NCBI GenBank assembly: GCA_900538365.1
Contig: UPXT01000010.1
Coordinates: 1-52,724, forward strand
DNA: 52,724 nucleotides
Reading direction: 5' to 3'
Origin: an uncultured Acidaminococcus sp.
GTDB taxonomy: Bacteria; Bacillota; Negativicutes; Acidaminococcales; Acidaminococcaceae
Of the stretch, positions 1 through 7,835 are shown piece after piece. Position 1 is the stretch's first letter. Every line of letters starts with the position of its first letter. Below the pieces are notes generated by a model. It worked only from the letters and a program-made list of their open reading frames with translations, searched no databases and was not told where the DNA came from. The translations under genes and the position numbers were made by a program.

Positions 1-327
<327 letters not shown>

Positions 328-409
328 AGAGCCAAGTTTTCATCGAAGTCCAAAAGGACAAGAAAGTCTCTTCATGAAGTTTTGAGGGCTCATGCCTTCA
401 ACTAAAAAA

Positions 410-527
410 TCCGGTGGCGATAGCTAAGGGGTTCCACCTGTTCCCATGCCGAACACAGCAGTTAAGCCCTTAAACGCCGAAAGTACTCGACTGGAAACGG
501 TCCGGGAGGATAGGAAGCTGCCGGTTG
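410..527 (+). rRNA. 5S ribosomal RNA
   Basis: This is a 5S rRNA of about 118 nt. The loop region GTTCCACCTGTTCCCATGCC followed by GAACACAGCAGTTAAG is the family hallmark. The two ends pair as a helix I (CGGTGG near 412-417 with CTGCCG near 518-523). It is the last gene of the rRNA operon; no tRNA follows it. The ends are assigned from pairing and may be off by one to three bases. Confidence 0.95.
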
Positions 528-532
528 GATTG

Positions 533-569
533 ACACCTCACTTGCCTTGTGCAGTGGGGTGTTTTTCTT
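533..569 (+). terminator. rho-independent terminator of the rRNA operon
   Basis: An ACACC-T-CACT stem pairs with AGTG-G-GGTGT around a short loop and runs into TTTTTCTT. It lies directly after the 5S gene, so it ends the rRNA transcript. Confidence 0.9.
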
Positions 570-1248
570 ATACCCGGATGTATTCTTGAGATTGGATTGG
601 CCTGCGTTTCTTTCTCTAGATTTCTTTTATTGAGCTTCTTTATTCGAGGTACTTCCGTCCTCTTTATTCCTATAAGGATTGATGGTCTTCTGGCGGTACT
701 TATTCCTTGAGCATATCTTCCAAAAAATCATCTTTTCTCTGCTGCGGCGATTTTTCTCTTGGGAGGTTCCTTTGCTGCGATGAGAGAGTTGATGGAAGCA
801 CTTGGGAATGATTTTCTTTACCGCCTTCTATTATATAAGGAAAGGCATGGAGATGGCGGCTTCCTATGAAGAGATGAATAGCTGCATCGGAAAGAGATTT
901 TTTATGACGAAGGACTTCCTTGCGCTTGCGCGCCATGGGAAGTCCTTTTTTTTAGAGGATGCAACAGGATGAAGCGGTACTCGCCGCGCGTTATGGAGCT
1001 TTTTTGCTGACCCAGGTATTTTGAGATGCCTTGGATTCTTTTAGGGGAAGAGCGGAAGCTTCTGCCGTGTTATCTCCTATTATTGAACGTTCTTTCCCTT
1101 CTCTTTTCTATTCCCAAAATGGCCGATTGTTCGGAATGGGAGAAAGAACCCCTTGCGGCAATTTTTCCTTTGCATCAAGGAAGAACGCCTTGCTGACAGC
1201 GGGAAAAATTCTTTGTGTTATCTTCTTTGTAAAAATTTCGCAAATTGA
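570..1248. other. gene-poor stretch between rRNA operon and polyamine leader
   Basis: About 680 bases without a convincing gene. Two short open frames exist (700-936 minus, 78 codons; 1031-1252 plus, 73 codons). Neither has a good ribosome site or a recognisable protein motif, and the minus frame begins inside the loop of the plus-strand terminator hairpin at 911-945. The only firm signal is that terminator. Confidence 0.6.
911..953 (+). terminator. orphan rho-independent terminator
   Basis: AGGACTTCC pairs with GGAAGTCCT around an 18-nt loop, and a run of about nine T residues follows. It is a textbook plus-strand terminator, yet no plus-strand gene lies between it and the rRNA terminator at 533-569. 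It may be a backup for rRNA read-through, or the end of a small unidentified transcript starting within 570-900. Confidence 0.75.
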
Positions 1249-1277
1249 TTGACATGATTTTTTCCATATGATACTAT
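1249..1277 (+). promoter_or_regulatory. strong sigma-A-type promoter of the polyamine leader
   Basis: TTGACA (1249-1254), a 17-nt spacer and TACTAT (1272-1277) make a near-consensus promoter. Transcription should begin near 1284. It drives the structured leader at about 1285-1604. No other good promoter lies before speA at 1630. Confidence 0.8.
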
Positions 1278-1284
1278 ATTTTCA

Positions 1285-1604
1285 CTTTGAGGGAGAAAAC
1301 AATCTCCTCCTTCAGGGAGCAATTGTACGGGACCAAGTTTTTTAAGGCCATACGGACAGCCGGGTCCCAATGCCGATTGGCGGCATTATGCTGCCTTATT
1401 GATTGAGCTTCGGCTCAGTTTCCAAGAGTTGGTGACTTGATAACCATGAAGTATAAACGCCACTTGTAAACGATCAATAGGAGTAGTAAAAGTAGAATTG
1501 CTATATAGACTCTGATCACGTTCGTTGGGGTCCTTCTGCCCGTAAGGAAGACCCATAGGAAGAGATTCCAAGCAAGCTGCGTTTATACGCGGCTTGCTTT
1601 TTTA
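1285..1604 (+). ncRNA. unidentified structured leader RNA (candidate riboswitch or attenuator) of the polyamine operon
   Basis: The transcript can fold into a closed multi-branched structure. P1 pairs AATCTC (1301-1306) with GAGATT (1562-1567), extended by TCCT (1308-1311) with AGGA (1557-1560). P2 pairs GGGACC (1329-1334) with GGTCCC (1363-1368). P3 is AATGCCG/CGGCATT (1369-1387). P4 pairs TATTGAT (1397-1403) with ATCAATA (1473-1479) and encloses a cUUCGg hairpin (1404-1417) and a TGGTG/CGCCA stem (1430-1462). P5 is GGGT(C)CTTC/GAAGACCC (1528-1554). The 5' strand of P1 can alternatively pair with GGAGA at 1292-1296. The structure abuts a terminator (1570-1604) only 25 nt before speA. I could not match it to T-box, lysine, SAM, cobalamin, guanidine, 6S, SRP, tmRNA or RNase P signatures from memory. 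A stand-alone small RNA remains possible. Confidence 0.6.
1570..1604 (+). terminator. intrinsic terminator inside the polyamine leader
   Basis: AAGCAAGC-TGCG pairs with CGCG-GCTTGCTT (12 pairs, one wobble) around TTTATA, followed by six T residues. It lies between the only visible promoter and the TTG start of speA. Operon expression from that promoter therefore requires read-through, which is the layout of an attenuator. Confidence 0.85.
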
Positions 1605-1629
1605 TTTTGTTTGATAGGGGGAGCAAATC

Positions 1630-3090
1630 TTGCACAATGAAGCCATGTTAAAACGGCAGCGGCGGGCTCCAATCTATGAAGCACTGCAGCGTTTTCGGGA
1701 AATGAGGGTCGTCCCTTTTGACGTGCCAGGTCACAAAAGGGGACGGGGCAATCCGGAACTGACGGCCTTTTTGGGGGAAAAGTGCGTAGGTGTCGACGTC
1801 AACAGCATGAAGCCCCTGGATAACCTCTGTCATCCCCATTCCGTCATCAGGGAAGCGGAACAGCTGGCAGCGGAAGCCTTTAGGGCCAGTGAGGCTTTTC
1901 TCATGGTCGGCGGCACGACAAGTTCCGTCCAGACCATGATCCTTTCGACGTGCAAGCGGGGGGACAAGATTATCCTGCCCCGCAACGTCCATAAGAGCGT
2001 CATCAATGCCCTCGTCCTTTGCGGCGCCATTCCGGTTTATGTCAATCCGGAACTCAATGGGTGCTTGGGGATTTCCTTGGGCATGAGGCGGGACCAGGTG
2101 AAAAAAGCCATTGAGAGGAATCCCGATGCTGTCGCCGTCCTTGTCAATAATCCGACCTATTACGGCATTTGCAGCGACCTTCGGGCCATCGTCAAAATGG
2201 CCCATGAAGCGGGCATGAAGTGCCTTGCCGATGAAGCCCATGGCACCCATTTCTATTTCGGCAATGGCCTGCCTGTTTCGGCCATGGCGGCCGGTGCCGA
2301 TATGGCGGCTGTTTCCATGCATAAAAGCGGGGGCAGCCTGACCCAGTCGAGTTTCCTTTTGACGGGACCGAATGTCCATGCCGGCTATGTGCGGCAGATC
2401 ATCAACCTGACGCAGACCACAAGCGGCAGCTATCTCCTTATGTCGAGCCTTGATATCAGCCGCCGCCTCCTTGCCCTACACGGCCGGGAAATCTTCCATA
2501 AAGTCGTTGATATGGCGGAATATGCCCGTCAGGAAATCAATGACATTGGCGGCTACTATGCCTTTGGCCGGGAACTGATGAACGGCGATTCGGTCTTTAA
2601 TTTCGATACGACAAAGCTCAGTGTCCATACGCGGGAAATCGGCCTTGCAGGCATCGAAGTCTACGATATCCTCCGCGATGATTATGATATCCAGATTGAA
2701 TTTGGTGATATCGGGAACATCTTGGCCTATCTTTCCATGGGGGACCGCATCCAGGAACTGGAGCGGCTTGTTAGCGCCTTGGCAGAAATCCGCCGCCGCT
2801 ACCAGAAAGATCCGGCAGGCATGCTGACCGAGGAATTTGTCGAGCCCGAAGTCGTCATCAGCCCTCAGGGCGCTTTTTATGCCGAAAAGGAAAGCGTGCC
2901 CTTAGAAGAGGGCTTGGGCCGCATCTGCAGCGAATTTGTCATGTGCTATCCGCCGGGTATCCCCATCCTTGCACCGGGCGAACGGATTACGGAAGCCATC
3001 TTGGAACATATCCAATATGCCAAGGAAAAGGGCTGCAGCATGACCGGGTCCGAAGACCTTGAGCTGAAACGAATCAATGTACTGAAATGA
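1630..3090 (+). CDS. speA: Orn/Lys/Arg decarboxylase family protein, probable arginine decarboxylase
   Basis: This is a 486-residue fold-I PLP decarboxylase of the short (Bacillus SpeA-like) type. The substrate-loop glycines VGGTTSSVQ lie at 93-101, the PLP-contacting DEAHGTH at 201-207, and the Schiff-base lysine is K232 in SMHKSGG. The start is TTG, set by AGGGGGA seven bases upstream; the next in-frame ATG lies five codons in. It is the first gene of a five-gene operon with speE, speB, carboxyspermidine synthase and nspC. Because an agmatinase homologue follows, arginine to agmatine is the most likely reaction. Lysine or ornithine cannot be excluded, since family members differ in specificity. 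It should act in the cytoplasm. Expression probably depends on the leader at 1285-1604. Confidence 0.88.
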   Translation: MHNEAMLKRQRRAPIYEALQRFREMRVVPFDVPGHKRGRGNPELTAFLGEKCVGVDVNSMKPLDNLCHPHSVIREAEQLAAEAFRASEAFLMVGGTTSSVQTMILSTCKRGDKIILPRNVHKSVINALVLCGAIPVYVNPELNGCLGISLGMRRDQVKKAIERNPDAVAVLVNNPTYYGICSDLRAIVKMAHEAGMKCLADEAHGTHFYFGNGLPVSAMAAGADMAAVSMHKSGGSLTQSSFLLTGPNVHAGYVRQIINLTQTTSGSYLLMSSLDISRRLLALHGREIFHKVVDMAEYARQEINDIGGYYAFGRELMNGDSVFNFDTTKLSVHTREIGLAGIEVYDILRDDYDIQIEFGDIGNILAYLSMGDRIQELERLVSALAEIRRRYQKDPAGMLTEEFVEPEVVISPQGAFYAEKESVPLEEGLGRICSEFVMCYPPGIPILAPGERITEAILEHIQYAKEKGCSMTGSEDLELKRINVLK

Positions 3091-3103
3091 GGGGAAATGA
3101 AAT

Positions 3104-3955
3104 ATGGAATTTTGGTTCAGTGAATTTCATACACCGGATGTAAAACACAGCATCCGTGTCAATCGCCATCTTTATTCCCGTCAAAGCGAGTTCCAGCATA
3201 TCGATGTTTTTGAAACACCGGAATTTGGCCGTGTCCTCGCCTTGGACGGAAATGTCATGCTGACGGAACGGGATGAATTCATTTACGACGAAATGATTAC
3301 CCATGTACCCATGGCGGTCCATCAGAACTGCCGCAACATCCTTGTCATCGGCGCCGGCGACGGCGGTGTCGTGCGGGAACTGACGCGCTATGACCGCGTC
3401 GAATCCATTGACCTTGTAGAAATGGATCCTGCCGTCATTGAAGCGTGCCGCAACTTCCTGCCCGGCAATGCCTGCCGCCTGGATGACAGCCGTGTCCACA
3501 TCCATTTTGAAAATGCCCTGAAGTTCATCCGCCGCTGTGAAGCGGTCTATGACCTTATCATCGTCGATTCGACAGACCCCTTTGGCCCGTCGGAAGGGCT
3601 CTTTACGAAGGAATTCTACGGCTCCTGCTACCATGCCCTCAAGGCGGACGGCATCATGGTGAACCAGCAGGGGAGTCCCTTCTATCATGAGGACGCTGTG
3701 GCCATGCAGCGGAGCCATCAGCGCATTGCGAGCACCTTCCCCATCAGTAAGGTCTATCAGGCCCATATTCCGACCTATGCAGCCGGCTACTGGCTCTTTG
3801 GCTTTGCAAGCAAGAAGTACCATCCCATCAATGATCTCAATGTGGAAGAATGGGAAAAGCTCCATCTCCACACGCGCTACTACACGCCGCGCCTTCATGT
3901 AGGGTCTTTCTGGCTGCCGGCCTTCCTGGAAGAGATGCTGCGGGAGGTGGAATGA
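3104..3955 (+). CDS. speE: spermidine synthase (polyamine aminopropyltransferase)
   Basis: The protein has 283 residues, normal for bacterial SpeE. It transfers an aminopropyl group from decarboxylated S-adenosylmethionine to putrescine, or to agmatine in the Thermus-type route. The nucleotide loop reads GAGDGG (83-88), where most relatives have GGGDGG, and the catalytic aspartates lie in VDSTDP (D155, D158). LDGNVMLTERDEFIY (48-61) is the usual substrate-side motif. GGGGAAATGAAAT precedes the ATG, 13 bases after speA. The next gene overlaps its stop. No S-adenosylmethionine decarboxylase (speD) gene is in the window, so its co-substrate must come from elsewhere in the genome. Confidence 0.93.
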   Translation: MEFWFSEFHTPDVKHSIRVNRHLYSRQSEFQHIDVFETPEFGRVLALDGNVMLTERDEFIYDEMITHVPMAVHQNCRNILVIGAGDGGVVRELTRYDRVESIDLVEMDPAVIEACRNFLPGNACRLDDSRVHIHFENALKFIRRCEAVYDLIIVDSTDPFGPSEGLFTKEFYGSCYHALKADGIMVNQQGSPFYHEDAVAMQRSHQRIASTFPISKVYQAHIPTYAAGYWLFGFASKKYHPINDLNVEEWEKLHLHTRYYTPRLHVGSFWLPAFLEEMLREVE

Positions 3956-4812
3956 TGCTTGCCCCCAATGTGGAAACCTTCCTTGCCTGTGATGCGCCTT
4001 ATGAAAAGGCCCAGATTGTCCTCTTTGGAGCACCTTTTGATTCGACGACGAGCTATCGCCCGGGAACGCGCTTTGGCCCGTCCGCCATCCGTCACGAAAG
4101 CTTTGGCCTTGAGACCTACAGTCCCTATCAGGATAAGGACCTGGAAGACTATGCCGTCTTTGACAGCGGCGATTTGGAACTGCCTTTTGGCAGTCCCCGC
4201 AGGGCCCTTGATGCCATCCGCGAACGGACGGAGACCATCCTTCGTGATGGTAAGCTGCCCCTCCTTCTGGGCGGGGAGCACCTCGTGACCTTGGGCGCCT
4301 TTGAGGCGGTCCTTGAAAAATATCCAGACCTGCACCTCATCCATTTTGATGCCCATACGGACCTGCGGGAAGATTATTTGGGCGAACCCTTGAGCCATGC
4401 CTGCGTCATCCGGCGCTGCTATGACCTTATTGGTGACGGCCGGATCCATCAATTCTGCATCCGCAGCGGCCTCAAGGAAGAATTTTCCTTTGCCCGGACC
4501 CATACAGATTTCCACCCCTTTGGCTTTGACGGCCTCAAGGAAACGGTGGACCGCCTCAAAGAAGAAGGCGTCCCTATTTACTTTACCATTGACCTTGACT
4601 GCCTCGACCCGGCGGCTTTTCCCGGAACGGGTACGCCTGAATCGGGCGGCGTCTGGTTCCCCGGTCTCCTGCAGGCCATCCTCATGGTCGCAAAGACCTG
4701 GGTTGTGGCCAGCGACGTCAACGAACTGTCCCCCCATCTTGATGCCAGCGGCGCGTCCACGGCCCTTGCCTGCAAGGTCGTGCGGGAACTCTTGCTGACC
4801 CTTGTGAAATAG
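3952..4812 (+). CDS. speB: agmatinase / ureohydrolase family protein
   Basis: This is an arginase-superfamily enzyme of 286 residues that removes urea from agmatine to give putrescine, or possibly from N1-aminopropylagmatine. The binuclear Mn site is complete: GGEH (H110), DAHTD (D133, H135, D137) and DLDCLDP (D214, D216). An open frame extends upstream into speE, but the real start is one of two adjacent ATGs (3952 or 3955) behind GGGAGG. The first forms an ATGA overlap with the speE stop, which indicates translational coupling. Together with SpeA it provides the arginine-to-putrescine route. Confidence 0.92.
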   Translation: MMLAPNVETFLACDAPYEKAQIVLFGAPFDSTTSYRPGTRFGPSAIRHESFGLETYSPYQDKDLEDYAVFDSGDLELPFGSPRRALDAIRERTETILRDGKLPLLLGGEHLVTLGAFEAVLEKYPDLHLIHFDAHTDLREDYLGEPLSHACVIRRCYDLIGDGRIHQFCIRSGLKEEFSFARTHTDFHPFGFDGLKETVDRLKEEGVPIYFTIDLDCLDPAAFPGTGTPESGGVWFPGLLQAILMVAKTWVVASDVNELSPHLDASGASTALACKVVRELLLTLVK

Positions 4813-4826
4813 AAAAGGAGAAGAAC

Positions 4827-6086
4827 ATGAGCAAAGTACTTGTTATTGGCTGCGGCGGTGTCGCTTCTGTGGCGATCCAAAAATGCTGCATGGTGAGCGC
4901 TGTCTTTACGGAACTGTGCATTGCAAGCCGGACGAAATCCAAATGCGATGACCTTAAAAAGAAACTGGAAGGCAAGACGAAGACCAAGATCACGACGGCC
5001 CAAGTCAATGCCGACCATGTGGACGAACTCGTGGCCCTTATCAATGAAGTAAAGCCCGACCTTGTCATGAACATCGCCCTTCCCTATCAGGACCTGACCA
5101 TCATGGATGCCTGCCTCATCTGCGGCGTGAACTACATGGATACGGCCAACTACGAACCAGAAGACACGGACGATCCGAAATGGCGTGCCATCTACGAAAA
5201 GCGCTGCAAAGAAGCCGGTTTTTCCGCTTACTTTGATTACAGCTGGCAGTGGGCCTACCGCAAGAAATTTGAGGAAAAAGGCCTCATGGCCCTTCTGGGC
5301 TGCGGCTTTGACCCGGGCGTGACCCAGGCCTACTGCGCCTATGCCAAAAAGCATGAATTTGATACGATCGACACCATCGATATCCTTGACTGCAACGGCG
5401 GCGATCATGGCTATGCCTTTGCGACGAACTTCAACCCGGAAGTGAACCTGCGGGAAGTGTCGGCGCCCGGTTCCTACTGGGAAGATGGCCACTGGGTCGA
5501 AATCCCGGCCATGAGCATCAAACGGGAATATGATTTTGATGCCGTAGGCAAGAAGGATATGTATCTTCTCCATCATGAAGAAATTGAAAGCCTCGCCCAG
5601 ACCATTCCCGAAGCAAAGCGCATCCGCTTCTTCATGACCTTTGGCCAGAGCTATCTGGACCACATGCGCTGCCTTGAAGATGTGGGCATGCTGTCGACGA
5701 CGCCCGTTCAGTTTGAAGGTCATGAAATTGTCCCCATCAAGTTCCTCAAGGCCCTCCTGCCTGACCCGGCAAGCCTTGGCCCCCGCACGAAGGGCAAGAC
5801 CAACATTGGCTGCATCTTTACGGGCAAAAAGGACGGCAAGGACAAGACTTGGTACATCTACAACATCTGCGACCATGAAGCGTCCTTCAAGGAAGTGGGA
5901 AGCCAGGCCATCAGCTACACGACGGGCGTTCCTGCCATGTGCGGTGCCCTCATGATGCTGACGGGCAAGTGGAACAAACCCGGCGTCTATACGGTGGATG
6001 AACTCAATCCCAATCCCTTCCTCGATGCCCTTGACCAGTATGGTCTTCCCCGGAGCATCAAAAAAGACCCTGTCTTGGTGCCGTAA
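4827..6086 (+). CDS. saccharopine dehydrogenase family, carboxy(nor)spermidine synthase
   Basis: The protein has 419 residues with an N-terminal Rossmann loop (VIGCGGVASVA, 6-16), typical of the saccharopine dehydrogenase family. In this position, directly before nspC, the family member is carboxynorspermidine/carboxyspermidine dehydrogenase. That enzyme condenses aspartate semialdehyde with putrescine (or diaminopropane) using NADPH. True saccharopine dehydrogenase is the alternative, but the operon argues against it. The start has a clear AAAAGGAG eight bases upstream, 14 bases after speB. Its stop overlaps the next start by one base (TAATG). It gives a route to spermidine that needs no decarboxylated SAM. 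Confidence 0.9.
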   Translation: MSKVLVIGCGGVASVAIQKCCMVSAVFTELCIASRTKSKCDDLKKKLEGKTKTKITTAQVNADHVDELVALINEVKPDLVMNIALPYQDLTIMDACLICGVNYMDTANYEPEDTDDPKWRAIYEKRCKEAGFSAYFDYSWQWAYRKKFEEKGLMALLGCGFDPGVTQAYCAYAKKHEFDTIDTIDILDCNGGDHGYAFATNFNPEVNLREVSAPGSYWEDGHWVEIPAMSIKREYDFDAVGKKDMYLLHHEEIESLAQTIPEAKRIRFFMTFGQSYLDHMRCLEDVGMLSTTPVQFEGHEIVPIKFLKALLPDPASLGPRTKGKTNIGCIFTGKKDGKDKTWYIYNICDHEASFKEVGSQAISYTTGVPAMCGALMMLTGKWNKPGVYTVDELNPNPFLDALDQYGLPRSIKKDPVLVP

Positions 6087-7282
6087 TGGAAGACCAGAAG
6101 CCCTTTCGGGGCCTTCAGGGAAAAACGCCGGAAGCCCTTTTTGGCAAGCTTCGGACGCCTTGCTACATCCTTGATGAACGTATCCTGCGGGAAAATGGCA
6201 AAGCCCTCAAGGACCTGATGGACCGGACGGGATGCCGCGTCCTCTTGGCCCAAAAAGCCTTTTCAAACTATGATCTCTATCCCGTCCTTGCGCCGTATCT
6301 CGCAGGGACGGAAGCAAGCGGCCTTTATGAGGCCCGTCTGGGCCGGGAAAAGATGCCCCAAGGAGAGGTCCATGTCTTTTCCGGCGCCTACCGAGACGAT
6401 GAAATGGATGAGGTCCTTCAGTATGCCGACCATGTGGTCTTTAATTCCCCAAGCCAGCTGCGCCGCTTTGGCCTGAAGGCAAAAAAAGCGGGAAAGAGTC
6501 TTGGTCTTCGGATCAACCCTGAATGCTCGACCCAGGAAGGCCATGACATCTATGACCCCTGCGCGCCGGGAAGCCGGCTTGGAACGACGCGGAGCGCGTG
6601 GGATAAAGGTATGACGGAAGAGCTCGTCTCCCTTTTGGACGGCCTTCATTTCCATACCCTCTGCGAGCAGGACGCGGGCGACCTTGCCGTCACTTTTGCT
6701 GCCGTGGAGGAAAAGTTTGGCAATGTCCTTCCCCGCATGAAATGGCTCAATATGGGCGGCGGCCATCACATCACGCGCCCGGGCTATGATTTTGCGACGC
6801 TGGAAAGTGTCATCCGTAAGGCCCAGGAAAAATGGGGTATTATGGTCTATCTCGAGCCTGGGGAAGCCTGCGCCTTAAGCGCCGGCTATCTTGCGTCCCG
6901 CGTTCTTGATACGGGGGAAAATGGCGGCACGCAGCTTGCCATCCTTGATACGAGCGCGGCCTGCCATATGCCGGACGTCATTGAAATGCCCTACCGTCCG
7001 CCCCTTTATGGTACGCAGGAAGCGGGAAAGACGCCTTATACGTATCGCCTTGGCGGTCCGACCTGCCTTACAGGGGACATCATTGGGGACTATGCCTTTG
7101 ACGGGCCCCTTGACGTGGGGGATCTGGTCCTTTTTGGCGACATGGCCATTTACACGACCTGCAAGAACAACACCTTTAACGGCATGCCCCTGCCCGATAT
7201 CTACATCTGGCATGAATCAGGGGAACTGGAGCGGATCTGCCATTTTGGCTATGAGGATTTCCGCTGCCGCTTAGGAAAATAA
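6086..7282 (+). CDS. nspC: carboxynorspermidine/carboxyspermidine decarboxylase
   Basis: This is a fold-III PLP decarboxylase of 398 residues (alanine racemase/ornithine-DAP decarboxylase-like). The PLP lysine is K57 in LLAQKAFS. Family features visible are HFHTLCEQ (188-195), the phosphate-binding GGGHH (224-228), EPGE (257-260) and the active-site Cys motif AACHMPDV (C293). It decarboxylates carboxyspermidine (or carboxynorspermidine) to the polyamine. The start overlaps the stop of the synthase gene by one base, so the two are almost certainly coupled. It is the last gene before a shared bidirectional terminator. Confidence 0.93.
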   Translation: MEDQKPFRGLQGKTPEALFGKLRTPCYILDERILRENGKALKDLMDRTGCRVLLAQKAFSNYDLYPVLAPYLAGTEASGLYEARLGREKMPQGEVHVFSGAYRDDEMDEVLQYADHVVFNSPSQLRRFGLKAKKAGKSLGLRINPECSTQEGHDIYDPCAPGSRLGTTRSAWDKGMTEELVSLLDGLHFHTLCEQDAGDLAVTFAAVEEKFGNVLPRMKWLNMGGGHHITRPGYDFATLESVIRKAQEKWGIMVYLEPGEACALSAGYLASRVLDTGENGGTQLAILDTSAACHMPDVIEMPYRPPLYGTQEAGKTPYTYRLGGPTCLTGDIIGDYAFDGPLDVGDLVLFGDMAIYTTCKNNTFNGMPLPDIYIWHESGELERICHFGYEDFRCRLGK

Positions 7283-7291
7283 AGCATATAG

Positions 7292-7331
7292 AAAAAGCAC
7301 TGTGAAGAGGAGTTCTTCACAGTGCTTTTTT
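7292..7331. terminator. bidirectional terminator between nspC and ilvN
   Basis: AAAAAGCACTGTGAAGA pairs with TCTTCACAGTGCTTTTT around a 4-nt loop. A T run is present on both strands, so it serves the convergent polyamine and ilv operons. Confidence 0.93.
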
Positions 7332-7334
7332 GTG

Positions 7335-7835
7335 TTAGCAGTGCTTCAAGGGAACGAGCCCTCGTGAAAGGGAAATCTGCCCGGTGCGGGCAATTTCCAG
7401 GATTTCATATTGGTAGAGCATAGCCAAGGTGGCTTCCACATGATCTTCCCGGCCTGTAATGCGAAAGACCAGGGATTCGGGCTGGACGTCAACAATCTTG
7501 GCATGAAAGAGTTCCGCCAGGTTGGAAAGTTCGCAGCGAATCGATGGTGTGGGGCACTTGACCTTTACCATGGCCAGTTCGTAGCTCACATACGGAGCTT
7601 CATCAAGGTTAACGACCTTGATGACATCGATGAGTTTTGCCAGCTGGTTGATGGCCTGGTCCAGTTCGGCCTTATTTTCCACGGTGACGACGATGTTGAT
7701 GCGCGTCACGTCCGGTTCTTCCGTATAGCCAGCATTGATACACTCAATATTGATGGCGCGGCGGCTGATGAGGCCGGCAACATGGGTCAAGACACCGGGT
7801 TTGTTGTCGCAGAGGATGGCTAAATGCTGTCTCAT
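7335..7835 (-). CDS. ilvN: acetolactate synthase small (regulatory) subunit
   Basis: The protein has 166 residues. An N-terminal ACT domain (about 3-75, beginning HLAILCDNKPGVLTHVAGL) is followed by the usual ACT-like C-terminal domain. It binds valine and confers feedback inhibition on the IlvB catalytic subunit in the first step of Val/Leu/Ile synthesis. The open frame extends seven codons further upstream, but the ATG at 7835 forms an ATGA overlap with the ilvB stop and matches the family N-terminus. It is the last gene of ilvC-ilvB-ilvN. Confidence 0.95.
   Translation of the reverse strand: MRQHLAILCDNKPGVLTHVAGLISRRAINIECINAGYTEEPDVTRINIVVTVENKAELDQAINQLAKLIDVIKVVNLDEAPYVSYELAMVKVKCPTPSIRCELSNLAELFHAKIVDVQPESLVFRITGREDHVEATLAMLYQYEILEIARTGQISLSRGLVPLKHC

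Noticed and set aside
700..936. 78-codon minus-strand frame after the rRNA operon
   Set aside because: It starts inside the loop of a plus-strand terminator, has no ribosome site and no recognisable motif.
1031..1252. 73-codon plus-strand frame before the polyamine promoter
   Set aside because: No Shine-Dalgarno sequence or motif, and it runs into the -35 box of the leader promoter.
1386..1571. 61-codon minus-strand frame across the leader RNA
   Set aside because: It is antisense to the structured leader and contains only sequence explained by its helices; no start context.
1285..1604. Leader as 6S RNA, tmRNA, SRP RNA or RNase P RNA
   Set aside because: The branched fold does not fit 6S, no tag frame or CCA tRNA-like ends for tmRNA, no GGAAGCAG-type SRP core, and no RNase P conserved regions.
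4578..5876. 432-codon minus-strand frame opposite the polyamine genes
   Set aside because: It is a long shadow frame caused by codon bias, antisense to two clear enzyme genes, with no homology visible.
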